Positions 16,067 through 24,557 of a DNA stretch of 64,000 bases are shown here, one piece after another. Both the position numbers and the translations under genes were made by a program. How positions within the stretch are numbered: the first letter of the stretch is position 1; each line of letters opens with the position of its first letter. The DNA lies in assembly GCF_044810985.1 (NCBI RefSeq), contig NZ_CP085242.1:2294001-2358000 (forward strand), read 5' to 3'. The DNA comes from Marinospirillum sp031581385 (GTDB lineage: Bacteria > Pseudomonadota > Gammaproteobacteria > Pseudomonadales > Halomonadaceae). The notes beneath the pieces were generated by a model. That model was not told the DNA's origin, searched no databases, and worked only from the letters and a program-made list of their open reading frames with translations.

Positions 16067-17494
16067 CTACTTGCTGGTGGCCGATTTACGACGCGGAATG
16101 CCCAAGCGCTGGCGTCTTTCCCATAAGCATTTGCGGGAGATGCCGAGCTTTTTGGCCAGTTCGGTTTCACTCATTTGGTCTTCATTTTCGTGCACAAAAC
16201 GTACGAAGTAGTCTTCCAGGGAGAGATCATCGGCTGGCAGATGGGCCGGGTCATGATCCGCGTCAGCAAATTGGCTGCTCTGGGGTTTGGGTTCGGTAAA
16301 ACTGCTGCTGACAAAGCTGGCTTTTTTGACACTGTTGGCCTGGGGCAGTTGCAGATCCTCAGCATGCAAAAGCGTATCGTCAGCAAGTATCACCGCTCTT
16401 TCGACGCGATTCTCCAGCTCACGGACATTACCGGGCCAGGAGTAGCTGAGCAGGGCATTGCGGGCCGATTTGGAAAAACGTGCCTGGGGTTTGCCCAATC
16501 GTTGACAGCTTTTGTTCAGCAGAAAGTCGGCCAGCAAGAGAACATCATCGCCTCTTTCGCTGAGGCAGGGCAGCTCCAGCTCAACCACATTAAGACGGTA
16601 ATAGAGGTCGAGGCGGAACTTGCCTTGATCGACCAGGGTTTTAATGTCCCTGTGCGTGGCAGCAAGAAGGCGGACATCCACCTTGCGCGATTCCACCGAA
16701 CCCAGACGGCGTATTTCGCCTTCCTGAAGAACACGTAGAAGACGCGCCTGAGCTTCCAGGGGGAGTTCACCAATTTCATCCAGAAAAAGACTGCCACCAT
16801 CGGCGGCTTCAATCAGGCCGTTACGGCTGGCGTTTGCCCCGGTAAAGGCCCCTTTCTCATGACCAAAAAGCTCGGATTCAATCAGGGTTTCGGGGATGGC
16901 TGCACAGTTGACGGAAATCAGGGGGGCATTTTTTCTGGGGCTGAGGTCATGCAGGGCCCGGGCCACCAGTTCTTTACCGGTTCCTGATTCACCGAAAATC
17001 AATACCCGGCAATCGTAGGGTGCTACCTTGTGAATTTGCTGGAAGACGGCCTGCATCAAGTCGCTTTCACCCAGCATACCGGCCATGGACGTTTCCTGAT
17101 CTTTGGCTTCGGTGCCGGGCTGGCCAGCTTCTTCCTGGCTTTTCTGGCGACGGTGCTGGCTGAGAATGTGGTTAACGGCCGTGAGCATTTCATCATGGTC
17201 AAAGGGCTTGGCAATATAGTCCACAGCCCCTTGCTTCATGGCATCCACGGCTGAGCGCAGGCTGGCATAGCTGGTCATGATCAAGACCGGAGTCTGTTGG
17301 TTGATCAGCTCTGTTCCGGCTTCACCGGGAAGGCGCAGATCACTGATGATCAGGTCAAAGCTGTGGGCGTCCAGCTGGCTTCTGGCCTCGGGGACGGTGC
17401 CTGCTTCACTGATCTGGAAGCCATTGCGCTCCAGCAGGCGTCGCAAGGCTGAACGGATGATTCCTTCGTCTTCAACGATCAGAATATGACTCAT
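16067..17494 (-). CDS. cbrB: Sigma54-dependent response regulator CbrB
   Basis: NtrC-family activator. Start ATG 17494 gives 475 aa, close to Pseudomonas CbrB; longer frames run through cbrA. The receiver domain has Asp52 in LIISDLRLPG and Lys in YIAKPF. The AAA+ domain has Walker A GESGTGKE (about 166-173), the sigma54-contacting GAFTGA loop, and LFLDEIGELPL. The C-terminal Fis-type helix-turn-helix ends in SRKCLWERRQRLGIPRRK, a tail I recognise from CbrB. It overlaps cbrA by 23 nt. In Pseudomonas its main target is crcZ, whose counterpart follows here. Confidence 0.94.
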   Translation of the reverse strand: MSHILIVEDEGIIRSALRRLLERNGFQISEAGTVPEARSQLDAHSFDLIISDLRLPGEAGTELINQQTPVLIMTSYASLRSAVDAMKQGAVDYIAKPFDHDEMLTAVNHILSQHRRQKSQEEAGQPGTEAKDQETSMAGMLGESDLMQAVFQQIHKVAPYDCRVLIFGESGTGKELVARALHDLSPRKNAPLISVNCAAIPETLIESELFGHEKGAFTGANASRNGLIEAADGGSLFLDEIGELPLEAQARLLRVLQEGEIRRLGSVESRKVDVRLLAATHRDIKTLVDQGKFRLDLYYRLNVVELELPCLSERGDDVLLLADFLLNKSCQRLGKPQARFSKSARNALLSYSWPGNVRELENRVERAVILADDTLLHAEDLQLPQANSVKKASFVSSSFTEPKPQSSQFADADHDPAHLPADDLSLEDYFVRFVHENEDQMSETELAKKLGISRKCLWERRQRLGIPRRKSATSK

Positions 17495-20423
17495 GGTCGT
17501 CAGGCTTCTCCTGGCTGGATAGAGGTAAAGGAAAGCGGCACTGAAAACAGCTGCCCAAGCCGAGTAAAGGGCTGGGACTGAGGACGGTGACCTGCCCAGC
17601 ATGTTCTTCGACAATACTATAAACCAGTGCCAGACCCAAGCCGGTTCCTTCCCCGGCTTCCTTGGTCGTGAAAAAAGGCTCGAAAAGGTGCTCCAGTTCC
17701 TGCTCGGGAATGCCGCAACCATCATCATGGATTTCCACCCGCACTTCCTGGTCCTGTCGATAAGCAGTACAGATGATTTGCCCCTGCTCTTGTGTGGCAT
17801 CCCGGGCATTGGCAACTAGATTAACAAAGACCTGCACCAGGCGCTGGGTGTCTCCCCGAATCACAAGGTCTGTAGGGCAGGTGTTCTGGTAGCTGCGGTT
17901 ACGGCCGCTGGGGCTTAATGAAATCAGGTTGATGGCTTCATCCAGAGCACTGTGCAGATCAACGGCTTCAAACTGGCGGACATCTCTATGGCGGCCGGCA
18001 TGAGAAAAACTCACCAGCGACTGGACAATGCGTGTGATTCGCTGGGTGAGCTGTAAAATCTGCAAGCTGGTTTCGCGGACGGCTTCCGGGTCTTCGGCAT
18101 CATACTTCAGGTTCTGTGCCAGAGAGGAAATCCCGGTGACCGGATTGCCGATTTCATGAGCGACACCGGCGGCCAGCCGACCGATAGAAGCCAGACGCTC
18201 ATTGTGAATCAGCTCATCCTCCAGGCGTTTGAAGTCGCTCTGGTCTTCAACCAGCAATACGGTGCCGCCCATTAAGGCCGCAGGGTCATCCAGACGGGCT
18301 TTATGCAGGCTGAGCCAGAGGCGCTGGCCGCTCACTTCCAGAGGTTGACGGTAGAGCTGCAAACGGTCATCTTCCAGGAAACTGTCCAGAGCCTGATTCC
18401 AGGGTGGTGGCAGGTGGCGGATGCGGGAACCAATGACTTCATCGCCACTGATGCCGGTCAGCTCTTCCATGGCCCGGTTCCACATCAGCACCTCCTGATC
18501 CCGGCCCAGGGTACAGATCCCCACAGGCAAATAGAGCAGCGTCTGGCGATGATGACGCCTGAGTTTGTCCAGCTCTCGGGCCATGCCAGTCAGCCGCGAG
18601 CGATAGTCTTCCAGGTGTCTTTCGACAAAGTGAATGTCGTTATCATTGTCGGTATCCGCTGTTTTCCAGGGCAGGTGGCGATCAATAATCTCCTGGGCAA
18701 CGGCAGGCCCCATCATGCCGGAGAGGTTGGCCTGAATACGGTCACGCAGACGTCGCATGGCGTAGGGGCGGGCATCCTGTTCACTGAGGTTCAGCTCGGC
18801 CAGAGCCCGGGCAACCTCTTGTTGTGCTGTGGTCTGGCCCAGGGGAATGCTTAAGAAACGGATCATGTCAGCAGGATTGCGGGCTTGAAGCTGCAGGCGC
18901 TTGGGATGCAGGAGGGAATCCTGGGAGCAGGCCTGGGCACCAATTTTTTCTTCTTCACTGGGCTCGGTGGTCAGGGAAATTGAAATGAAGGCCAGAATAT
19001 TCAGGGTGATGGAAATCAGGGTAATGGTGTACCAGTCATCAATACCCCTGAGTTCCAGAGTGCCGCCTATCCAGGCCAGCTCCTGAACACCGAACATCAG
19101 CGGCAGTCCCAGACCCACAAACCAGGTCCCAAAACCCAGCAGCAAACCGGCCAGAAGGCCTTTGCGGTTGGCTGAAGGCCAGTAAAGCAAGGCCAGGATG
19201 CCGGGTAAAAACTGCAGGGTGCCAATAAAGGCTGACAGGCCCAGGGTGGCCAGATCATGCTTGACGCTGAGTACCAGATACACCAGGTAAGCAACAAAGA
19301 TCAGGCTGGCAATCAACAGACGGCGCATCCAGACCAGCCAGTAGTAGATATCAAAGCGGGCTGGAGGTTGATAGACGGCCAGCACCAGATGGTTCAACAG
19401 CATGGGGGCCAGGGCCAGGGTCATGACAATGATGGTGCCACTGGCAGCAGCCAGCCCGGCGATGAAAGAAAGCAGTGTCCAGTAGCCACCCAGGGCAAGA
19501 CTGGCATACTCTGCGGGCAGCTGACTTTCCAGAGCCTGGTGTGCCCAAAAGATGACCGGAACAGGAAGTGCCAGCAGCAACAGGAAGAGCGGCAGCATCC
19601 AGGTGGCCTGCATCAGGGCCTCTTCGGAAGGGTTTTCTGTGAAGATGATATGAAAAATATGCGGCATGGAGACGGCCGTTGCGAAAAACAGCAGCAAAAG
19701 GGTGCGCCACTGGTTGTCTTCAAGTGGCTGGACGGCCGTTGCCAGGCTGTCGCCATTAACCTGCAGCCACTTTTCCAGACCCTCAAAACCACCAAACACG
19801 CTGTAGAGGGTGATGCCGCCCAGAATCAGAAAGGCAATCAGCTTGACCAGGGATTCCAGGGCTATGGCCACCAACAGGCTTTCATGGCGTTCGCGCAGGG
19901 AAATATGACGGGCACCGAAGAGTATGGCAAAGAGGGTAATGACGGCGCAGAAAACAAACGCCAGATGATAAGGGGAAGACTCATTGGTGAGTAGATGAAT
20001 GACATCCCCGATCGCCTGTATCTGCAGGGCCAGCAGAGGCATGCTGCCAAATAACAGACCCAGGGTAACCAGCATGCCCACCCAGCGGCTGCGGTAGCGA
20101 AAAGCCAGCAGATCGGGCAGGGAGGTCAACTGGTAGGTGCGAGTCAGCCGCAGCAGTGGCAGCAGTAAGACCGGTGCCAGGACAAAGGCTCCGGCAATAC
20201 CCAGGTAGTAGGTCAGATAGCCATAACCATAGCGTTCAGCCATGCCAAAGGAGCCATAAAAGGCCCAGGCACTGGCATACATGCCCAGGGCCAGTACATA
20301 GATCAGTGGATGGCGAACGAGGCGCTGCGGAAGCCAGCCTTTTTCCACAACCCAGGCACAGGCAAACAGGATGGACAGATAGCCAACACCGAGAAGAAAA
20401 ACCTGGGTAAGAGTGAAGCTCAT
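17472..20423 (-). CDS. cbrA: Sensor histidine kinase CbrA (SLC5 transporter-like N-terminus)
   Basis: 983 aa, a length I recall as that of Pseudomonas aeruginosa CbrA. The N-terminal half (about 1-500) is a polytopic sodium/solute symporter-like domain with about a dozen membrane segments. A soluble region with a PAS domain (about 620-730) follows. The kinase core has phospho-acceptor His near 756 in VAHEIGNPVTG, the N box VNLVANARDA, and G boxes DDGCGIP and GTGLGLALVYSIVE. It phosphorylates CbrB to set the carbon/nitrogen balance; which signal or solute is sensed cannot be read from the sequence. It overlaps cbrB and lies 18 nt after a small membrane ORF. Confidence 0.94.
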   Translation of the reverse strand: MSFTLTQVFLLGVGYLSILFACAWVVEKGWLPQRLVRHPLIYVLALGMYASAWAFYGSFGMAERYGYGYLTYYLGIAGAFVLAPVLLLPLLRLTRTYQLTSLPDLLAFRYRSRWVGMLVTLGLLFGSMPLLALQIQAIGDVIHLLTNESSPYHLAFVFCAVITLFAILFGARHISLRERHESLLVAIALESLVKLIAFLILGGITLYSVFGGFEGLEKWLQVNGDSLATAVQPLEDNQWRTLLLLFFATAVSMPHIFHIIFTENPSEEALMQATWMLPLFLLLLALPVPVIFWAHQALESQLPAEYASLALGGYWTLLSFIAGLAAASGTIIVMTLALAPMLLNHLVLAVYQPPARFDIYYWLVWMRRLLIASLIFVAYLVYLVLSVKHDLATLGLSAFIGTLQFLPGILALLYWPSANRKGLLAGLLLGFGTWFVGLGLPLMFGVQELAWIGGTLELRGIDDWYTITLISITLNILAFISISLTTEPSEEEKIGAQACSQDSLLHPKRLQLQARNPADMIRFLSIPLGQTTAQQEVARALAELNLSEQDARPYAMRRLRDRIQANLSGMMGPAVAQEIIDRHLPWKTADTDNDNDIHFVERHLEDYRSRLTGMARELDKLRRHHRQTLLYLPVGICTLGRDQEVLMWNRAMEELTGISGDEVIGSRIRHLPPPWNQALDSFLEDDRLQLYRQPLEVSGQRLWLSLHKARLDDPAALMGGTVLLVEDQSDFKRLEDELIHNERLASIGRLAAGVAHEIGNPVTGISSLAQNLKYDAEDPEAVRETSLQILQLTQRITRIVQSLVSFSHAGRHRDVRQFEAVDLHSALDEAINLISLSPSGRNRSYQNTCPTDLVIRGDTQRLVQVFVNLVANARDATQEQGQIICTAYRQDQEVRVEIHDDGCGIPEQELEHLFEPFFTTKEAGEGTGLGLALVYSIVEEHAGQVTVLSPSPLLGLGSCFQCRFPLPLSSQEKPDDHESYSDR

Positions 20424-20441
20424 GGTTGGATGGCAGCCCGG

Positions 20442-20612
20442 TTAAAGTTGTTCAAGACGGCGTTTTTGTTCCAGCCAAAGAGTGGCCGCAATCAGCCCCG
20501 CCCAGATCAAAAAGGGTTTGTACCATTCAATGCTGCCCCAGGGCACCAGAAACCAGGGAGAAAAAAGGTAGCCCAGAGAAACCAGAACCAGCACTAGTCG
20601 GTAGAAGTACAT
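20442..20612 (-). CDS. Small membrane protein between gluQ and cbrA
   Basis: A 56-codon ORF beginning MYFYRLVLVLVSLGYLFSP and ending LEQKRRLEQL. It overlaps the gluQ 3' end by 19 nt and stops 18 nt before cbrA. Two hydrophobic segments (about residues 4-24 and 33-47) with a tryptophan/proline-rich turn (WFLVPWGSIEWYKP) predict a hairpin in the inner membrane with a basic C-terminal tail. AGAGGAG lies 11 nt upstream of the ATG. I recall a small ORF at the same position in Pseudomonas; its function is unknown. The tight packing suggests co-translation with cbrA and possibly a role with that sensor, which is inference. Confidence 0.75.
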   Translation of the reverse strand: MYFYRLVLVLVSLGYLFSPWFLVPWGSIEWYKPFLIWAGLIAATLWLEQKRRLEQL

Positions 20613-21496
20613 GCCTGGATAGACTCCTCTTTAAGGTGTGCAACCCTGGGAACCCGGTTCAGTTGCCAATGACTAACAGCCCAGTTCAGCAGGTCGTGTG
20701 GGTTTTCTTTACGCCAGTCTTTCAATACCGGCTGGTTCAGGGCAAGCAGGGCCCGATAAAGCAATTCACTGGCATTCCGGGTTTCAATAGCCGGTGCTAA
20801 ATTCTGTTTGGAGAGTTTTTGTCCGGAGGCATTCACTATAACGGGTAGGTGGCTGTAATGAAAAGGGCGGGTGTCAGGTTGCAGGCAGTTCAGCAAATTG
20901 ATTTGCCAGGGTGTCGAGTCCAGTAGATCAATGCCCCGCACCACCTGGGTAACTCCCTGCTCCAGATCATCCACCGTCACGGCCAGCTGGTAGGCCCAGA
21001 AACCGTCCTTGCGTTTGATTACGACATCACCAAGTTGGCTGAGTGGCCAGGACTGTAAGCCTTGCACACCATCCAGCCATTCTGCTGTTAATTCCGGATT
21101 GACAGCAAAGCGCCAGGCCAGGGGGCGTTCGGGGTGACGGGGAGCCTGGCGGCAGTAGCCGGGGTAAGGGGTGAGTCCAGCCAGTTCTTTACGGGTGCAA
21201 CTGCAGGGGAAGGCCTGTCCCTGGTTTTGTAAAGTTTCCAGTGCCGAGGAGTAGGCTTCAGAGCGCTGGCTCTGGTAAACCACCGGGCCGTCCCAGGTCA
21301 GGCCCAGATCTTCCAGGGTTTGCAGAATCCGATCACTGGCACCGGGCATTTCACGAGGTGGGTCCAGATCTTCCATGCGCACCAGCCACTGGCCCTGGTG
21401 ACTGCGCGCATCCAGCCAGCTCGCCAGGGCAGTGACCAGCGAGCCGAAATGCAGCGGCCCCGATGGGGTCGGGGCAAAGCGGCCTACATACTGCAT
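20594..21496 (-). CDS. gluQ: Glutamyl-Q tRNA(Asp) synthetase
   Basis: Truncated glutamyl-tRNA synthetase paralogue that attaches glutamate to queuosine in tRNA-Asp. 300 aa, the usual length. It has the class I HIGH-like signature in PTPSGPLHFGSL and KMSKS-like GQKLSKQNL. A zinc-binding set CSCT..YPGYCR lies around residues 99-120. The anticodon-binding domain of GluRS is missing, as it should be. It begins directly at the dksA stop (no gap); dksA-gluQ coupling is common in gammaproteobacteria. Confidence 0.95.
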   Translation of the reverse strand: MQYVGRFAPTPSGPLHFGSLVTALASWLDARSHQGQWLVRMEDLDPPREMPGASDRILQTLEDLGLTWDGPVVYQSQRSEAYSSALETLQNQGQAFPCSCTRKELAGLTPYPGYCRQAPRHPERPLAWRFAVNPELTAEWLDGVQGLQSWPLSQLGDVVIKRKDGFWAYQLAVTVDDLEQGVTQVVRGIDLLDSTPWQINLLNCLQPDTRPFHYSHLPVIVNASGQKLSKQNLAPAIETRNASELLYRALLALNQPVLKDWRKENPHDLLNWAVSHWQLNRVPRVAHLKEESIQACTSTD

Positions 21497-21934
21497 TTAC
21501 CCGCCGATCTGCTTTTCCTTGATTTCAGCCAGGCTTTTGCAATCAACACAGAGGGTGGCTGTGGGCCTGGCTTCCAGGCGACGAATCCCAATATCAATGC
21601 CGCAGGCATCGCAAAAACCATAGTCACCCTCATCAATTTTCTCGAGAGTTTCATTGATCTTTTTGATCAGTTTGCGTTCACGGTCACGGGTCCGCAATTC
21701 CAGGCTGAATTCTTCTTCCTGGGTGGCCCGGTCCGCAGGGTCGGCAAAATTGCTGGCATCTTCCTTGAGGTGCTGCACAGTCCGATCAACCTCTTCCATA
21801 AGCTCCTGTTTCCAATTCAACAGCAGCTGGCGAAAGTGTGCCAGCTGGTCGTCGTTCATGTATTCTTCCCCTTCAGCAGGCTGATAGGGAACAAAGTCCT
21901 GATGGGTTTCAAGTTGTTGATTACTTTCTGGCAT
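21497..21934 (-). CDS. dksA: RNA polymerase-binding transcription factor DksA
   Basis: Works with ppGpp at the RNAP secondary channel to repress rRNA/tRNA promoters and activate amino acid operons. 145 aa (E. coli 151). A coiled-coil (about 35-105) carries the tip motif DPADRAT, whose two Asp and Ala match the functional DxxDxA. The C4 zinc finger follows (CDACG about 108-112 and CVDC about 129-132). Its likely targets in the same window are the rRNA, tRNA and rpsL promoters, several of which have GC-rich discriminators. Confidence 0.97.
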   Translation of the reverse strand: MPESNQQLETHQDFVPYQPAEGEEYMNDDQLAHFRQLLLNWKQELMEEVDRTVQHLKEDASNFADPADRATQEEEFSLELRTRDRERKLIKKINETLEKIDEGDYGFCDACGIDIGIRRLEARPTATLCVDCKSLAEIKEKQIGG

Positions 21935-22059
21935 AACCGCGCCTCGCGACTTATTAAATATCCTGTTCCGGCAACTGCCGAATGAAAAAGACTAGCTTAT
22001 TTACTGGAATCTCCGGAAGATTGCAAGGTAAAGCTGCAGTAACCTGGGAGGTAAAACGG

Positions 22060-22971
22060 TTGAAGCAATACGAATTTTCACCTATTCGTGTCGGTATAAG
22101 ACTGATATTAATGATTTTTCTGTGTGGCCTCCTGGCTTTTTACGGAACTGCATTTGCGCAGCAGTCACCTTCTTTAACAGGAAAAATCTGGTCGGTCAGA
22201 TCCGGGGAGTTTGTTCAACCTGAACAGCTCAGCCGCGAGCTGGATTCGGGAAGCTGGCTGTTTCTGGGAGAGCAGCATGACCACCCGGAACACCAGCGCC
22301 TGGCGACTGACTGGTTGAAAAAGCTGGATGCCCAGAACCGCCTGGGAGTGCTGGCGCTGGAGATGGCCCGCCAGAGTCAACAGGAGTATCTGGATGCAGC
22401 TCTTGGAGCCAGGGAAGTTGACCCCGAGTCCCTGAACTGGTCCGAAGGCTGGCCCTGGCAGCGTTATGCTGATCTGGTGATCGAGGGCCTGGCCCGTTCA
22501 CAGCGGGTTGTGGGCGTGGATCTGGATCGTGATGATCAGCGTAAGGCTTATCGGGAGGGGGCCGCACGCCCGGCCGTTAGTGAGGCTCAGGCCGCTGCTC
22601 TGGATGAACTGATTTTTCAGGGGCATTGTGAAATCCTGCCCAGAGAGCGGTTGCCCCAGATGCGACAGGTGCAGTTGGCCAGAGACCAGGCCATGGCAGA
22701 AGCTCTGGCCCGGTTTTCAGGCACTGAGGGTGTGAGCCTTTTTGTCACCGGGGCCGTGCATGCCCGTTTGGATCTGGGTGTGCCCCGCTGGCTTCCCGGA
22801 GAGGTTAAGGTCACCAGTGTCTTGATGCAGGAAGTGGACAAGCAGCGTCAGCAACCGGAAGACTATTTACCCGAGACGGTGGACGGTCTGCCGGCTGCTG
22901 ATTTTTTGTGGTTTACTCCTGCACTTCCAGATACGGACCCTTGTGAAGAGTTGCGCCAGAACCACTCATGA
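22060..22971 (+). CDS. ChaN-family (DUF399) haem-binding/uptake-like exported protein
   Basis: Start chosen at TTG 22060 (303 aa) because GGGAGG lies 8 nt upstream and the product then opens with a good signal peptide (MKQYEFSPIRVGIRL, hydrophobic core, cleavage after GTAFA). An upstream ATG at 21982 has no ribosome site. Family motifs: LFLGEQHDHPEHQ near residue 66 and VTGAVHARLDLG near 235. In Campylobacter a relative binds haem at the outer membrane. There is no lipobox cysteine visible, so it is probably periplasmic. It is divergent from dksA and convergent with the kinase/ATPase gene. Haem binding is inference. Confidence 0.75.
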   Translation: MKQYEFSPIRVGIRLILMIFLCGLLAFYGTAFAQQSPSLTGKIWSVRSGEFVQPEQLSRELDSGSWLFLGEQHDHPEHQRLATDWLKKLDAQNRLGVLALEMARQSQQEYLDAALGAREVDPESLNWSEGWPWQRYADLVIEGLARSQRVVGVDLDRDDQRKAYREGAARPAVSEAQAAALDELIFQGHCEILPRERLPQMRQVQLARDQAMAEALARFSGTEGVSLFVTGAVHARLDLGVPRWLPGEVKVTSVLMQEVDKQRQQPEDYLPETVDGLPAADFLWFTPALPDTDPCEELRQNHS

Positions 22972-22985
22972 ACCTCAAGGTGGTT

Positions 22986-24557
22986 TCAGCCTTCCAGTTT
23001 GAGGTGATCCCTGATCAGCTTGACCAGTGTCTGGCTGGCAGCCGGGGCATCGGTGTCCACAGTGACTGCGCAACCGAGTTCATCTTCATTGAGTGGTTCC
23101 CTGCTGGCCAGTTGCTGCTCCAGTACGGCCAGGTCAGCCTCGGCAACCTTTTCACCTTCCTGCTGGCGCTTGGTGATGCGCCGCCTCAGGGTGGCTTCAT
23201 CCGCCTTGAGGGCAATAATCAGTGAGGGCAGACCCAGGTTTTCGGCGACATCTCTCAGACGGTCACGCTGGGCGCGTTTGAGATTGGTGGCATCCAGGGT
23301 AACCGGGTGGCAGGAACGCAGCACCTGATCAGCCAGATCGGAAAGCCTCTGGTAGGTTTGTTCACTGGCTTCAGGTGTATAAATACCGGACGCAACAGCT
23401 GAGTGGCTGTTGGCCTGAGCATCCAGGCCAAAAAGCCGCTTGCGCTCAACATCGGAGCGGATACGAATCCCCCCCAGTTCCCTGACAATATTTTCCGTCA
23501 GGGTGCTTTTCCCGCTGCCGGAAACCCCGTAGGTGATCATCAGATAGGGTGAATTAAAGTCCGTGTAGCTTTCCGCCAGATCGGTATAGCTGCGGTACTG
23601 GCGGATAACGGCGGCCTTGTCTTCATCATCCAGGCCGGGTTGACCGAGTCGGAAGAGATTGATTTTGGCGCGTACCAGTGCCCGGTAAACCTTGTAGAAG
23701 CAAAGCAATTGCAGGCTTTCATAGTCACCGGTTTTTTCCAGATAGTGGTTCAGGGTGATGTTGGCCAGCTGCTTGAGGCCACGATCTTCCAGATCCATCA
23801 AGAGGAAGGCCAGGTCACTGATGACATCACACCAGCGAAAGCCGGGATTGAACTCAATGCAATCAAAAGCCACCACCTTGCCCTGCCAGAGGGTGGCATT
23901 GCCCAGGTGCAGGTCACCGTGGCATTCACGGACAAAGCCATCGGCATGGCGCTGGTTGAAGGTGTCTTTAAGGCGCTCGAAGGTGTCCACTGACCAGTCT
24001 TCCAGCAACTTTAGCTGCTTGAGAGCCTCCTCATCATCCAGCAGACCCCGGATCTGCTCAAAGTTTTGCTGCGCGGGTGCCCAGATGGCCTCGGCGGTTC
24101 CCAGGTCATCAGGCGGCTGGTGACCCGCAAGCTGTTGGTGAAATTCAGCAATTTCATCGGAGAGTTGCAGCAGGTGCTCTTCCTTGAGTTCGCCGCGTTG
24201 CTGAAGGGCATTGAGCAGCTGGCTGTCATCAAATTGGCGCATTTTCAGGGTGTATTCAAAGGGATCACTGGCATCGCCAATACGGGGTGCTTCCGAAGTG
24301 CCGGAAATAGGCAGGACCTCCAGATACAGCTCGGGAGCCAGGCGCTGGTTGAGCTGCATTTCCAGTTCCAGAAAGTGTTTGCGTTTGTCCAGAGAGGAGT
24401 AGTCCAGAAAACCGAAATCCACCGGTTTTTTGATCTTGTAGGCAAAGTCACCGGTCAGCAGTACCCAGGATATGTGGGTCTCCCGCACCTGGATGGCTTC
24501 CGCTGGATGCGGGAAAGCAGCCGAGGTTTTCAGAGTCTGGATCAGGGTGTCGGTCAT
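22986..24557 (-). CDS. Bifunctional phosphotransferase-like / P-loop ATPase protein
   Basis: A 523-aa fusion. The N-terminal half (about 1-330) resembles aminoglycoside-phosphotransferase/choline-kinase folds, with catalytic-loop CHGDLHLGN and metal-binding FDCIEFN. The C-terminal half (about 340-523) is a small P-loop kinase domain (YGVSGSGKST Walker A, later LDATNLKRAQRDRLR) as in gluconate-kinase-like AAA_33 proteins. The substrate is unknown. The ATG overlaps the hemL stop by one base (TGATG), so it is coupled to the hemJ-thiD-thiE-hemL operon. It is not a recognised resistance gene; this architecture is widespread in chromosomal housekeeping contexts. Confidence 0.8.
   Translation of the reverse strand: MTDTLIQTLKTSAAFPHPAEAIQVRETHISWVLLTGDFAYKIKKPVDFGFLDYSSLDKRKHFLELEMQLNQRLAPELYLEVLPISGTSEAPRIGDASDPFEYTLKMRQFDDSQLLNALQQRGELKEEHLLQLSDEIAEFHQQLAGHQPPDDLGTAEAIWAPAQQNFEQIRGLLDDEEALKQLKLLEDWSVDTFERLKDTFNQRHADGFVRECHGDLHLGNATLWQGKVVAFDCIEFNPGFRWCDVISDLAFLLMDLEDRGLKQLANITLNHYLEKTGDYESLQLLCFYKVYRALVRAKINLFRLGQPGLDDEDKAAVIRQYRSYTDLAESYTDFNSPYLMITYGVSGSGKSTLTENIVRELGGIRIRSDVERKRLFGLDAQANSHSAVASGIYTPEASEQTYQRLSDLADQVLRSCHPVTLDATNLKRAQRDRLRDVAENLGLPSLIIALKADEATLRRRITKRQQEGEKVAEADLAVLEQQLASREPLNEDELGCAVTVDTDAPAASQTLVKLIRDHLKLEG

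Noticed and set aside
21982..22059. Upstream ATG at 21982 as the start of the ChaN-like gene
   Set aside because: It has no ribosome site and would put 26 residues before the signal peptide; TTG 22060 with GGGAGG fits better.
22986..24557. Antibiotic-resistance aminoglycoside phosphotransferase
   Set aside because: The N-terminal domain only shares the general kinase fold; the fusion with a P-loop domain and the operon context point to a housekeeping protein.
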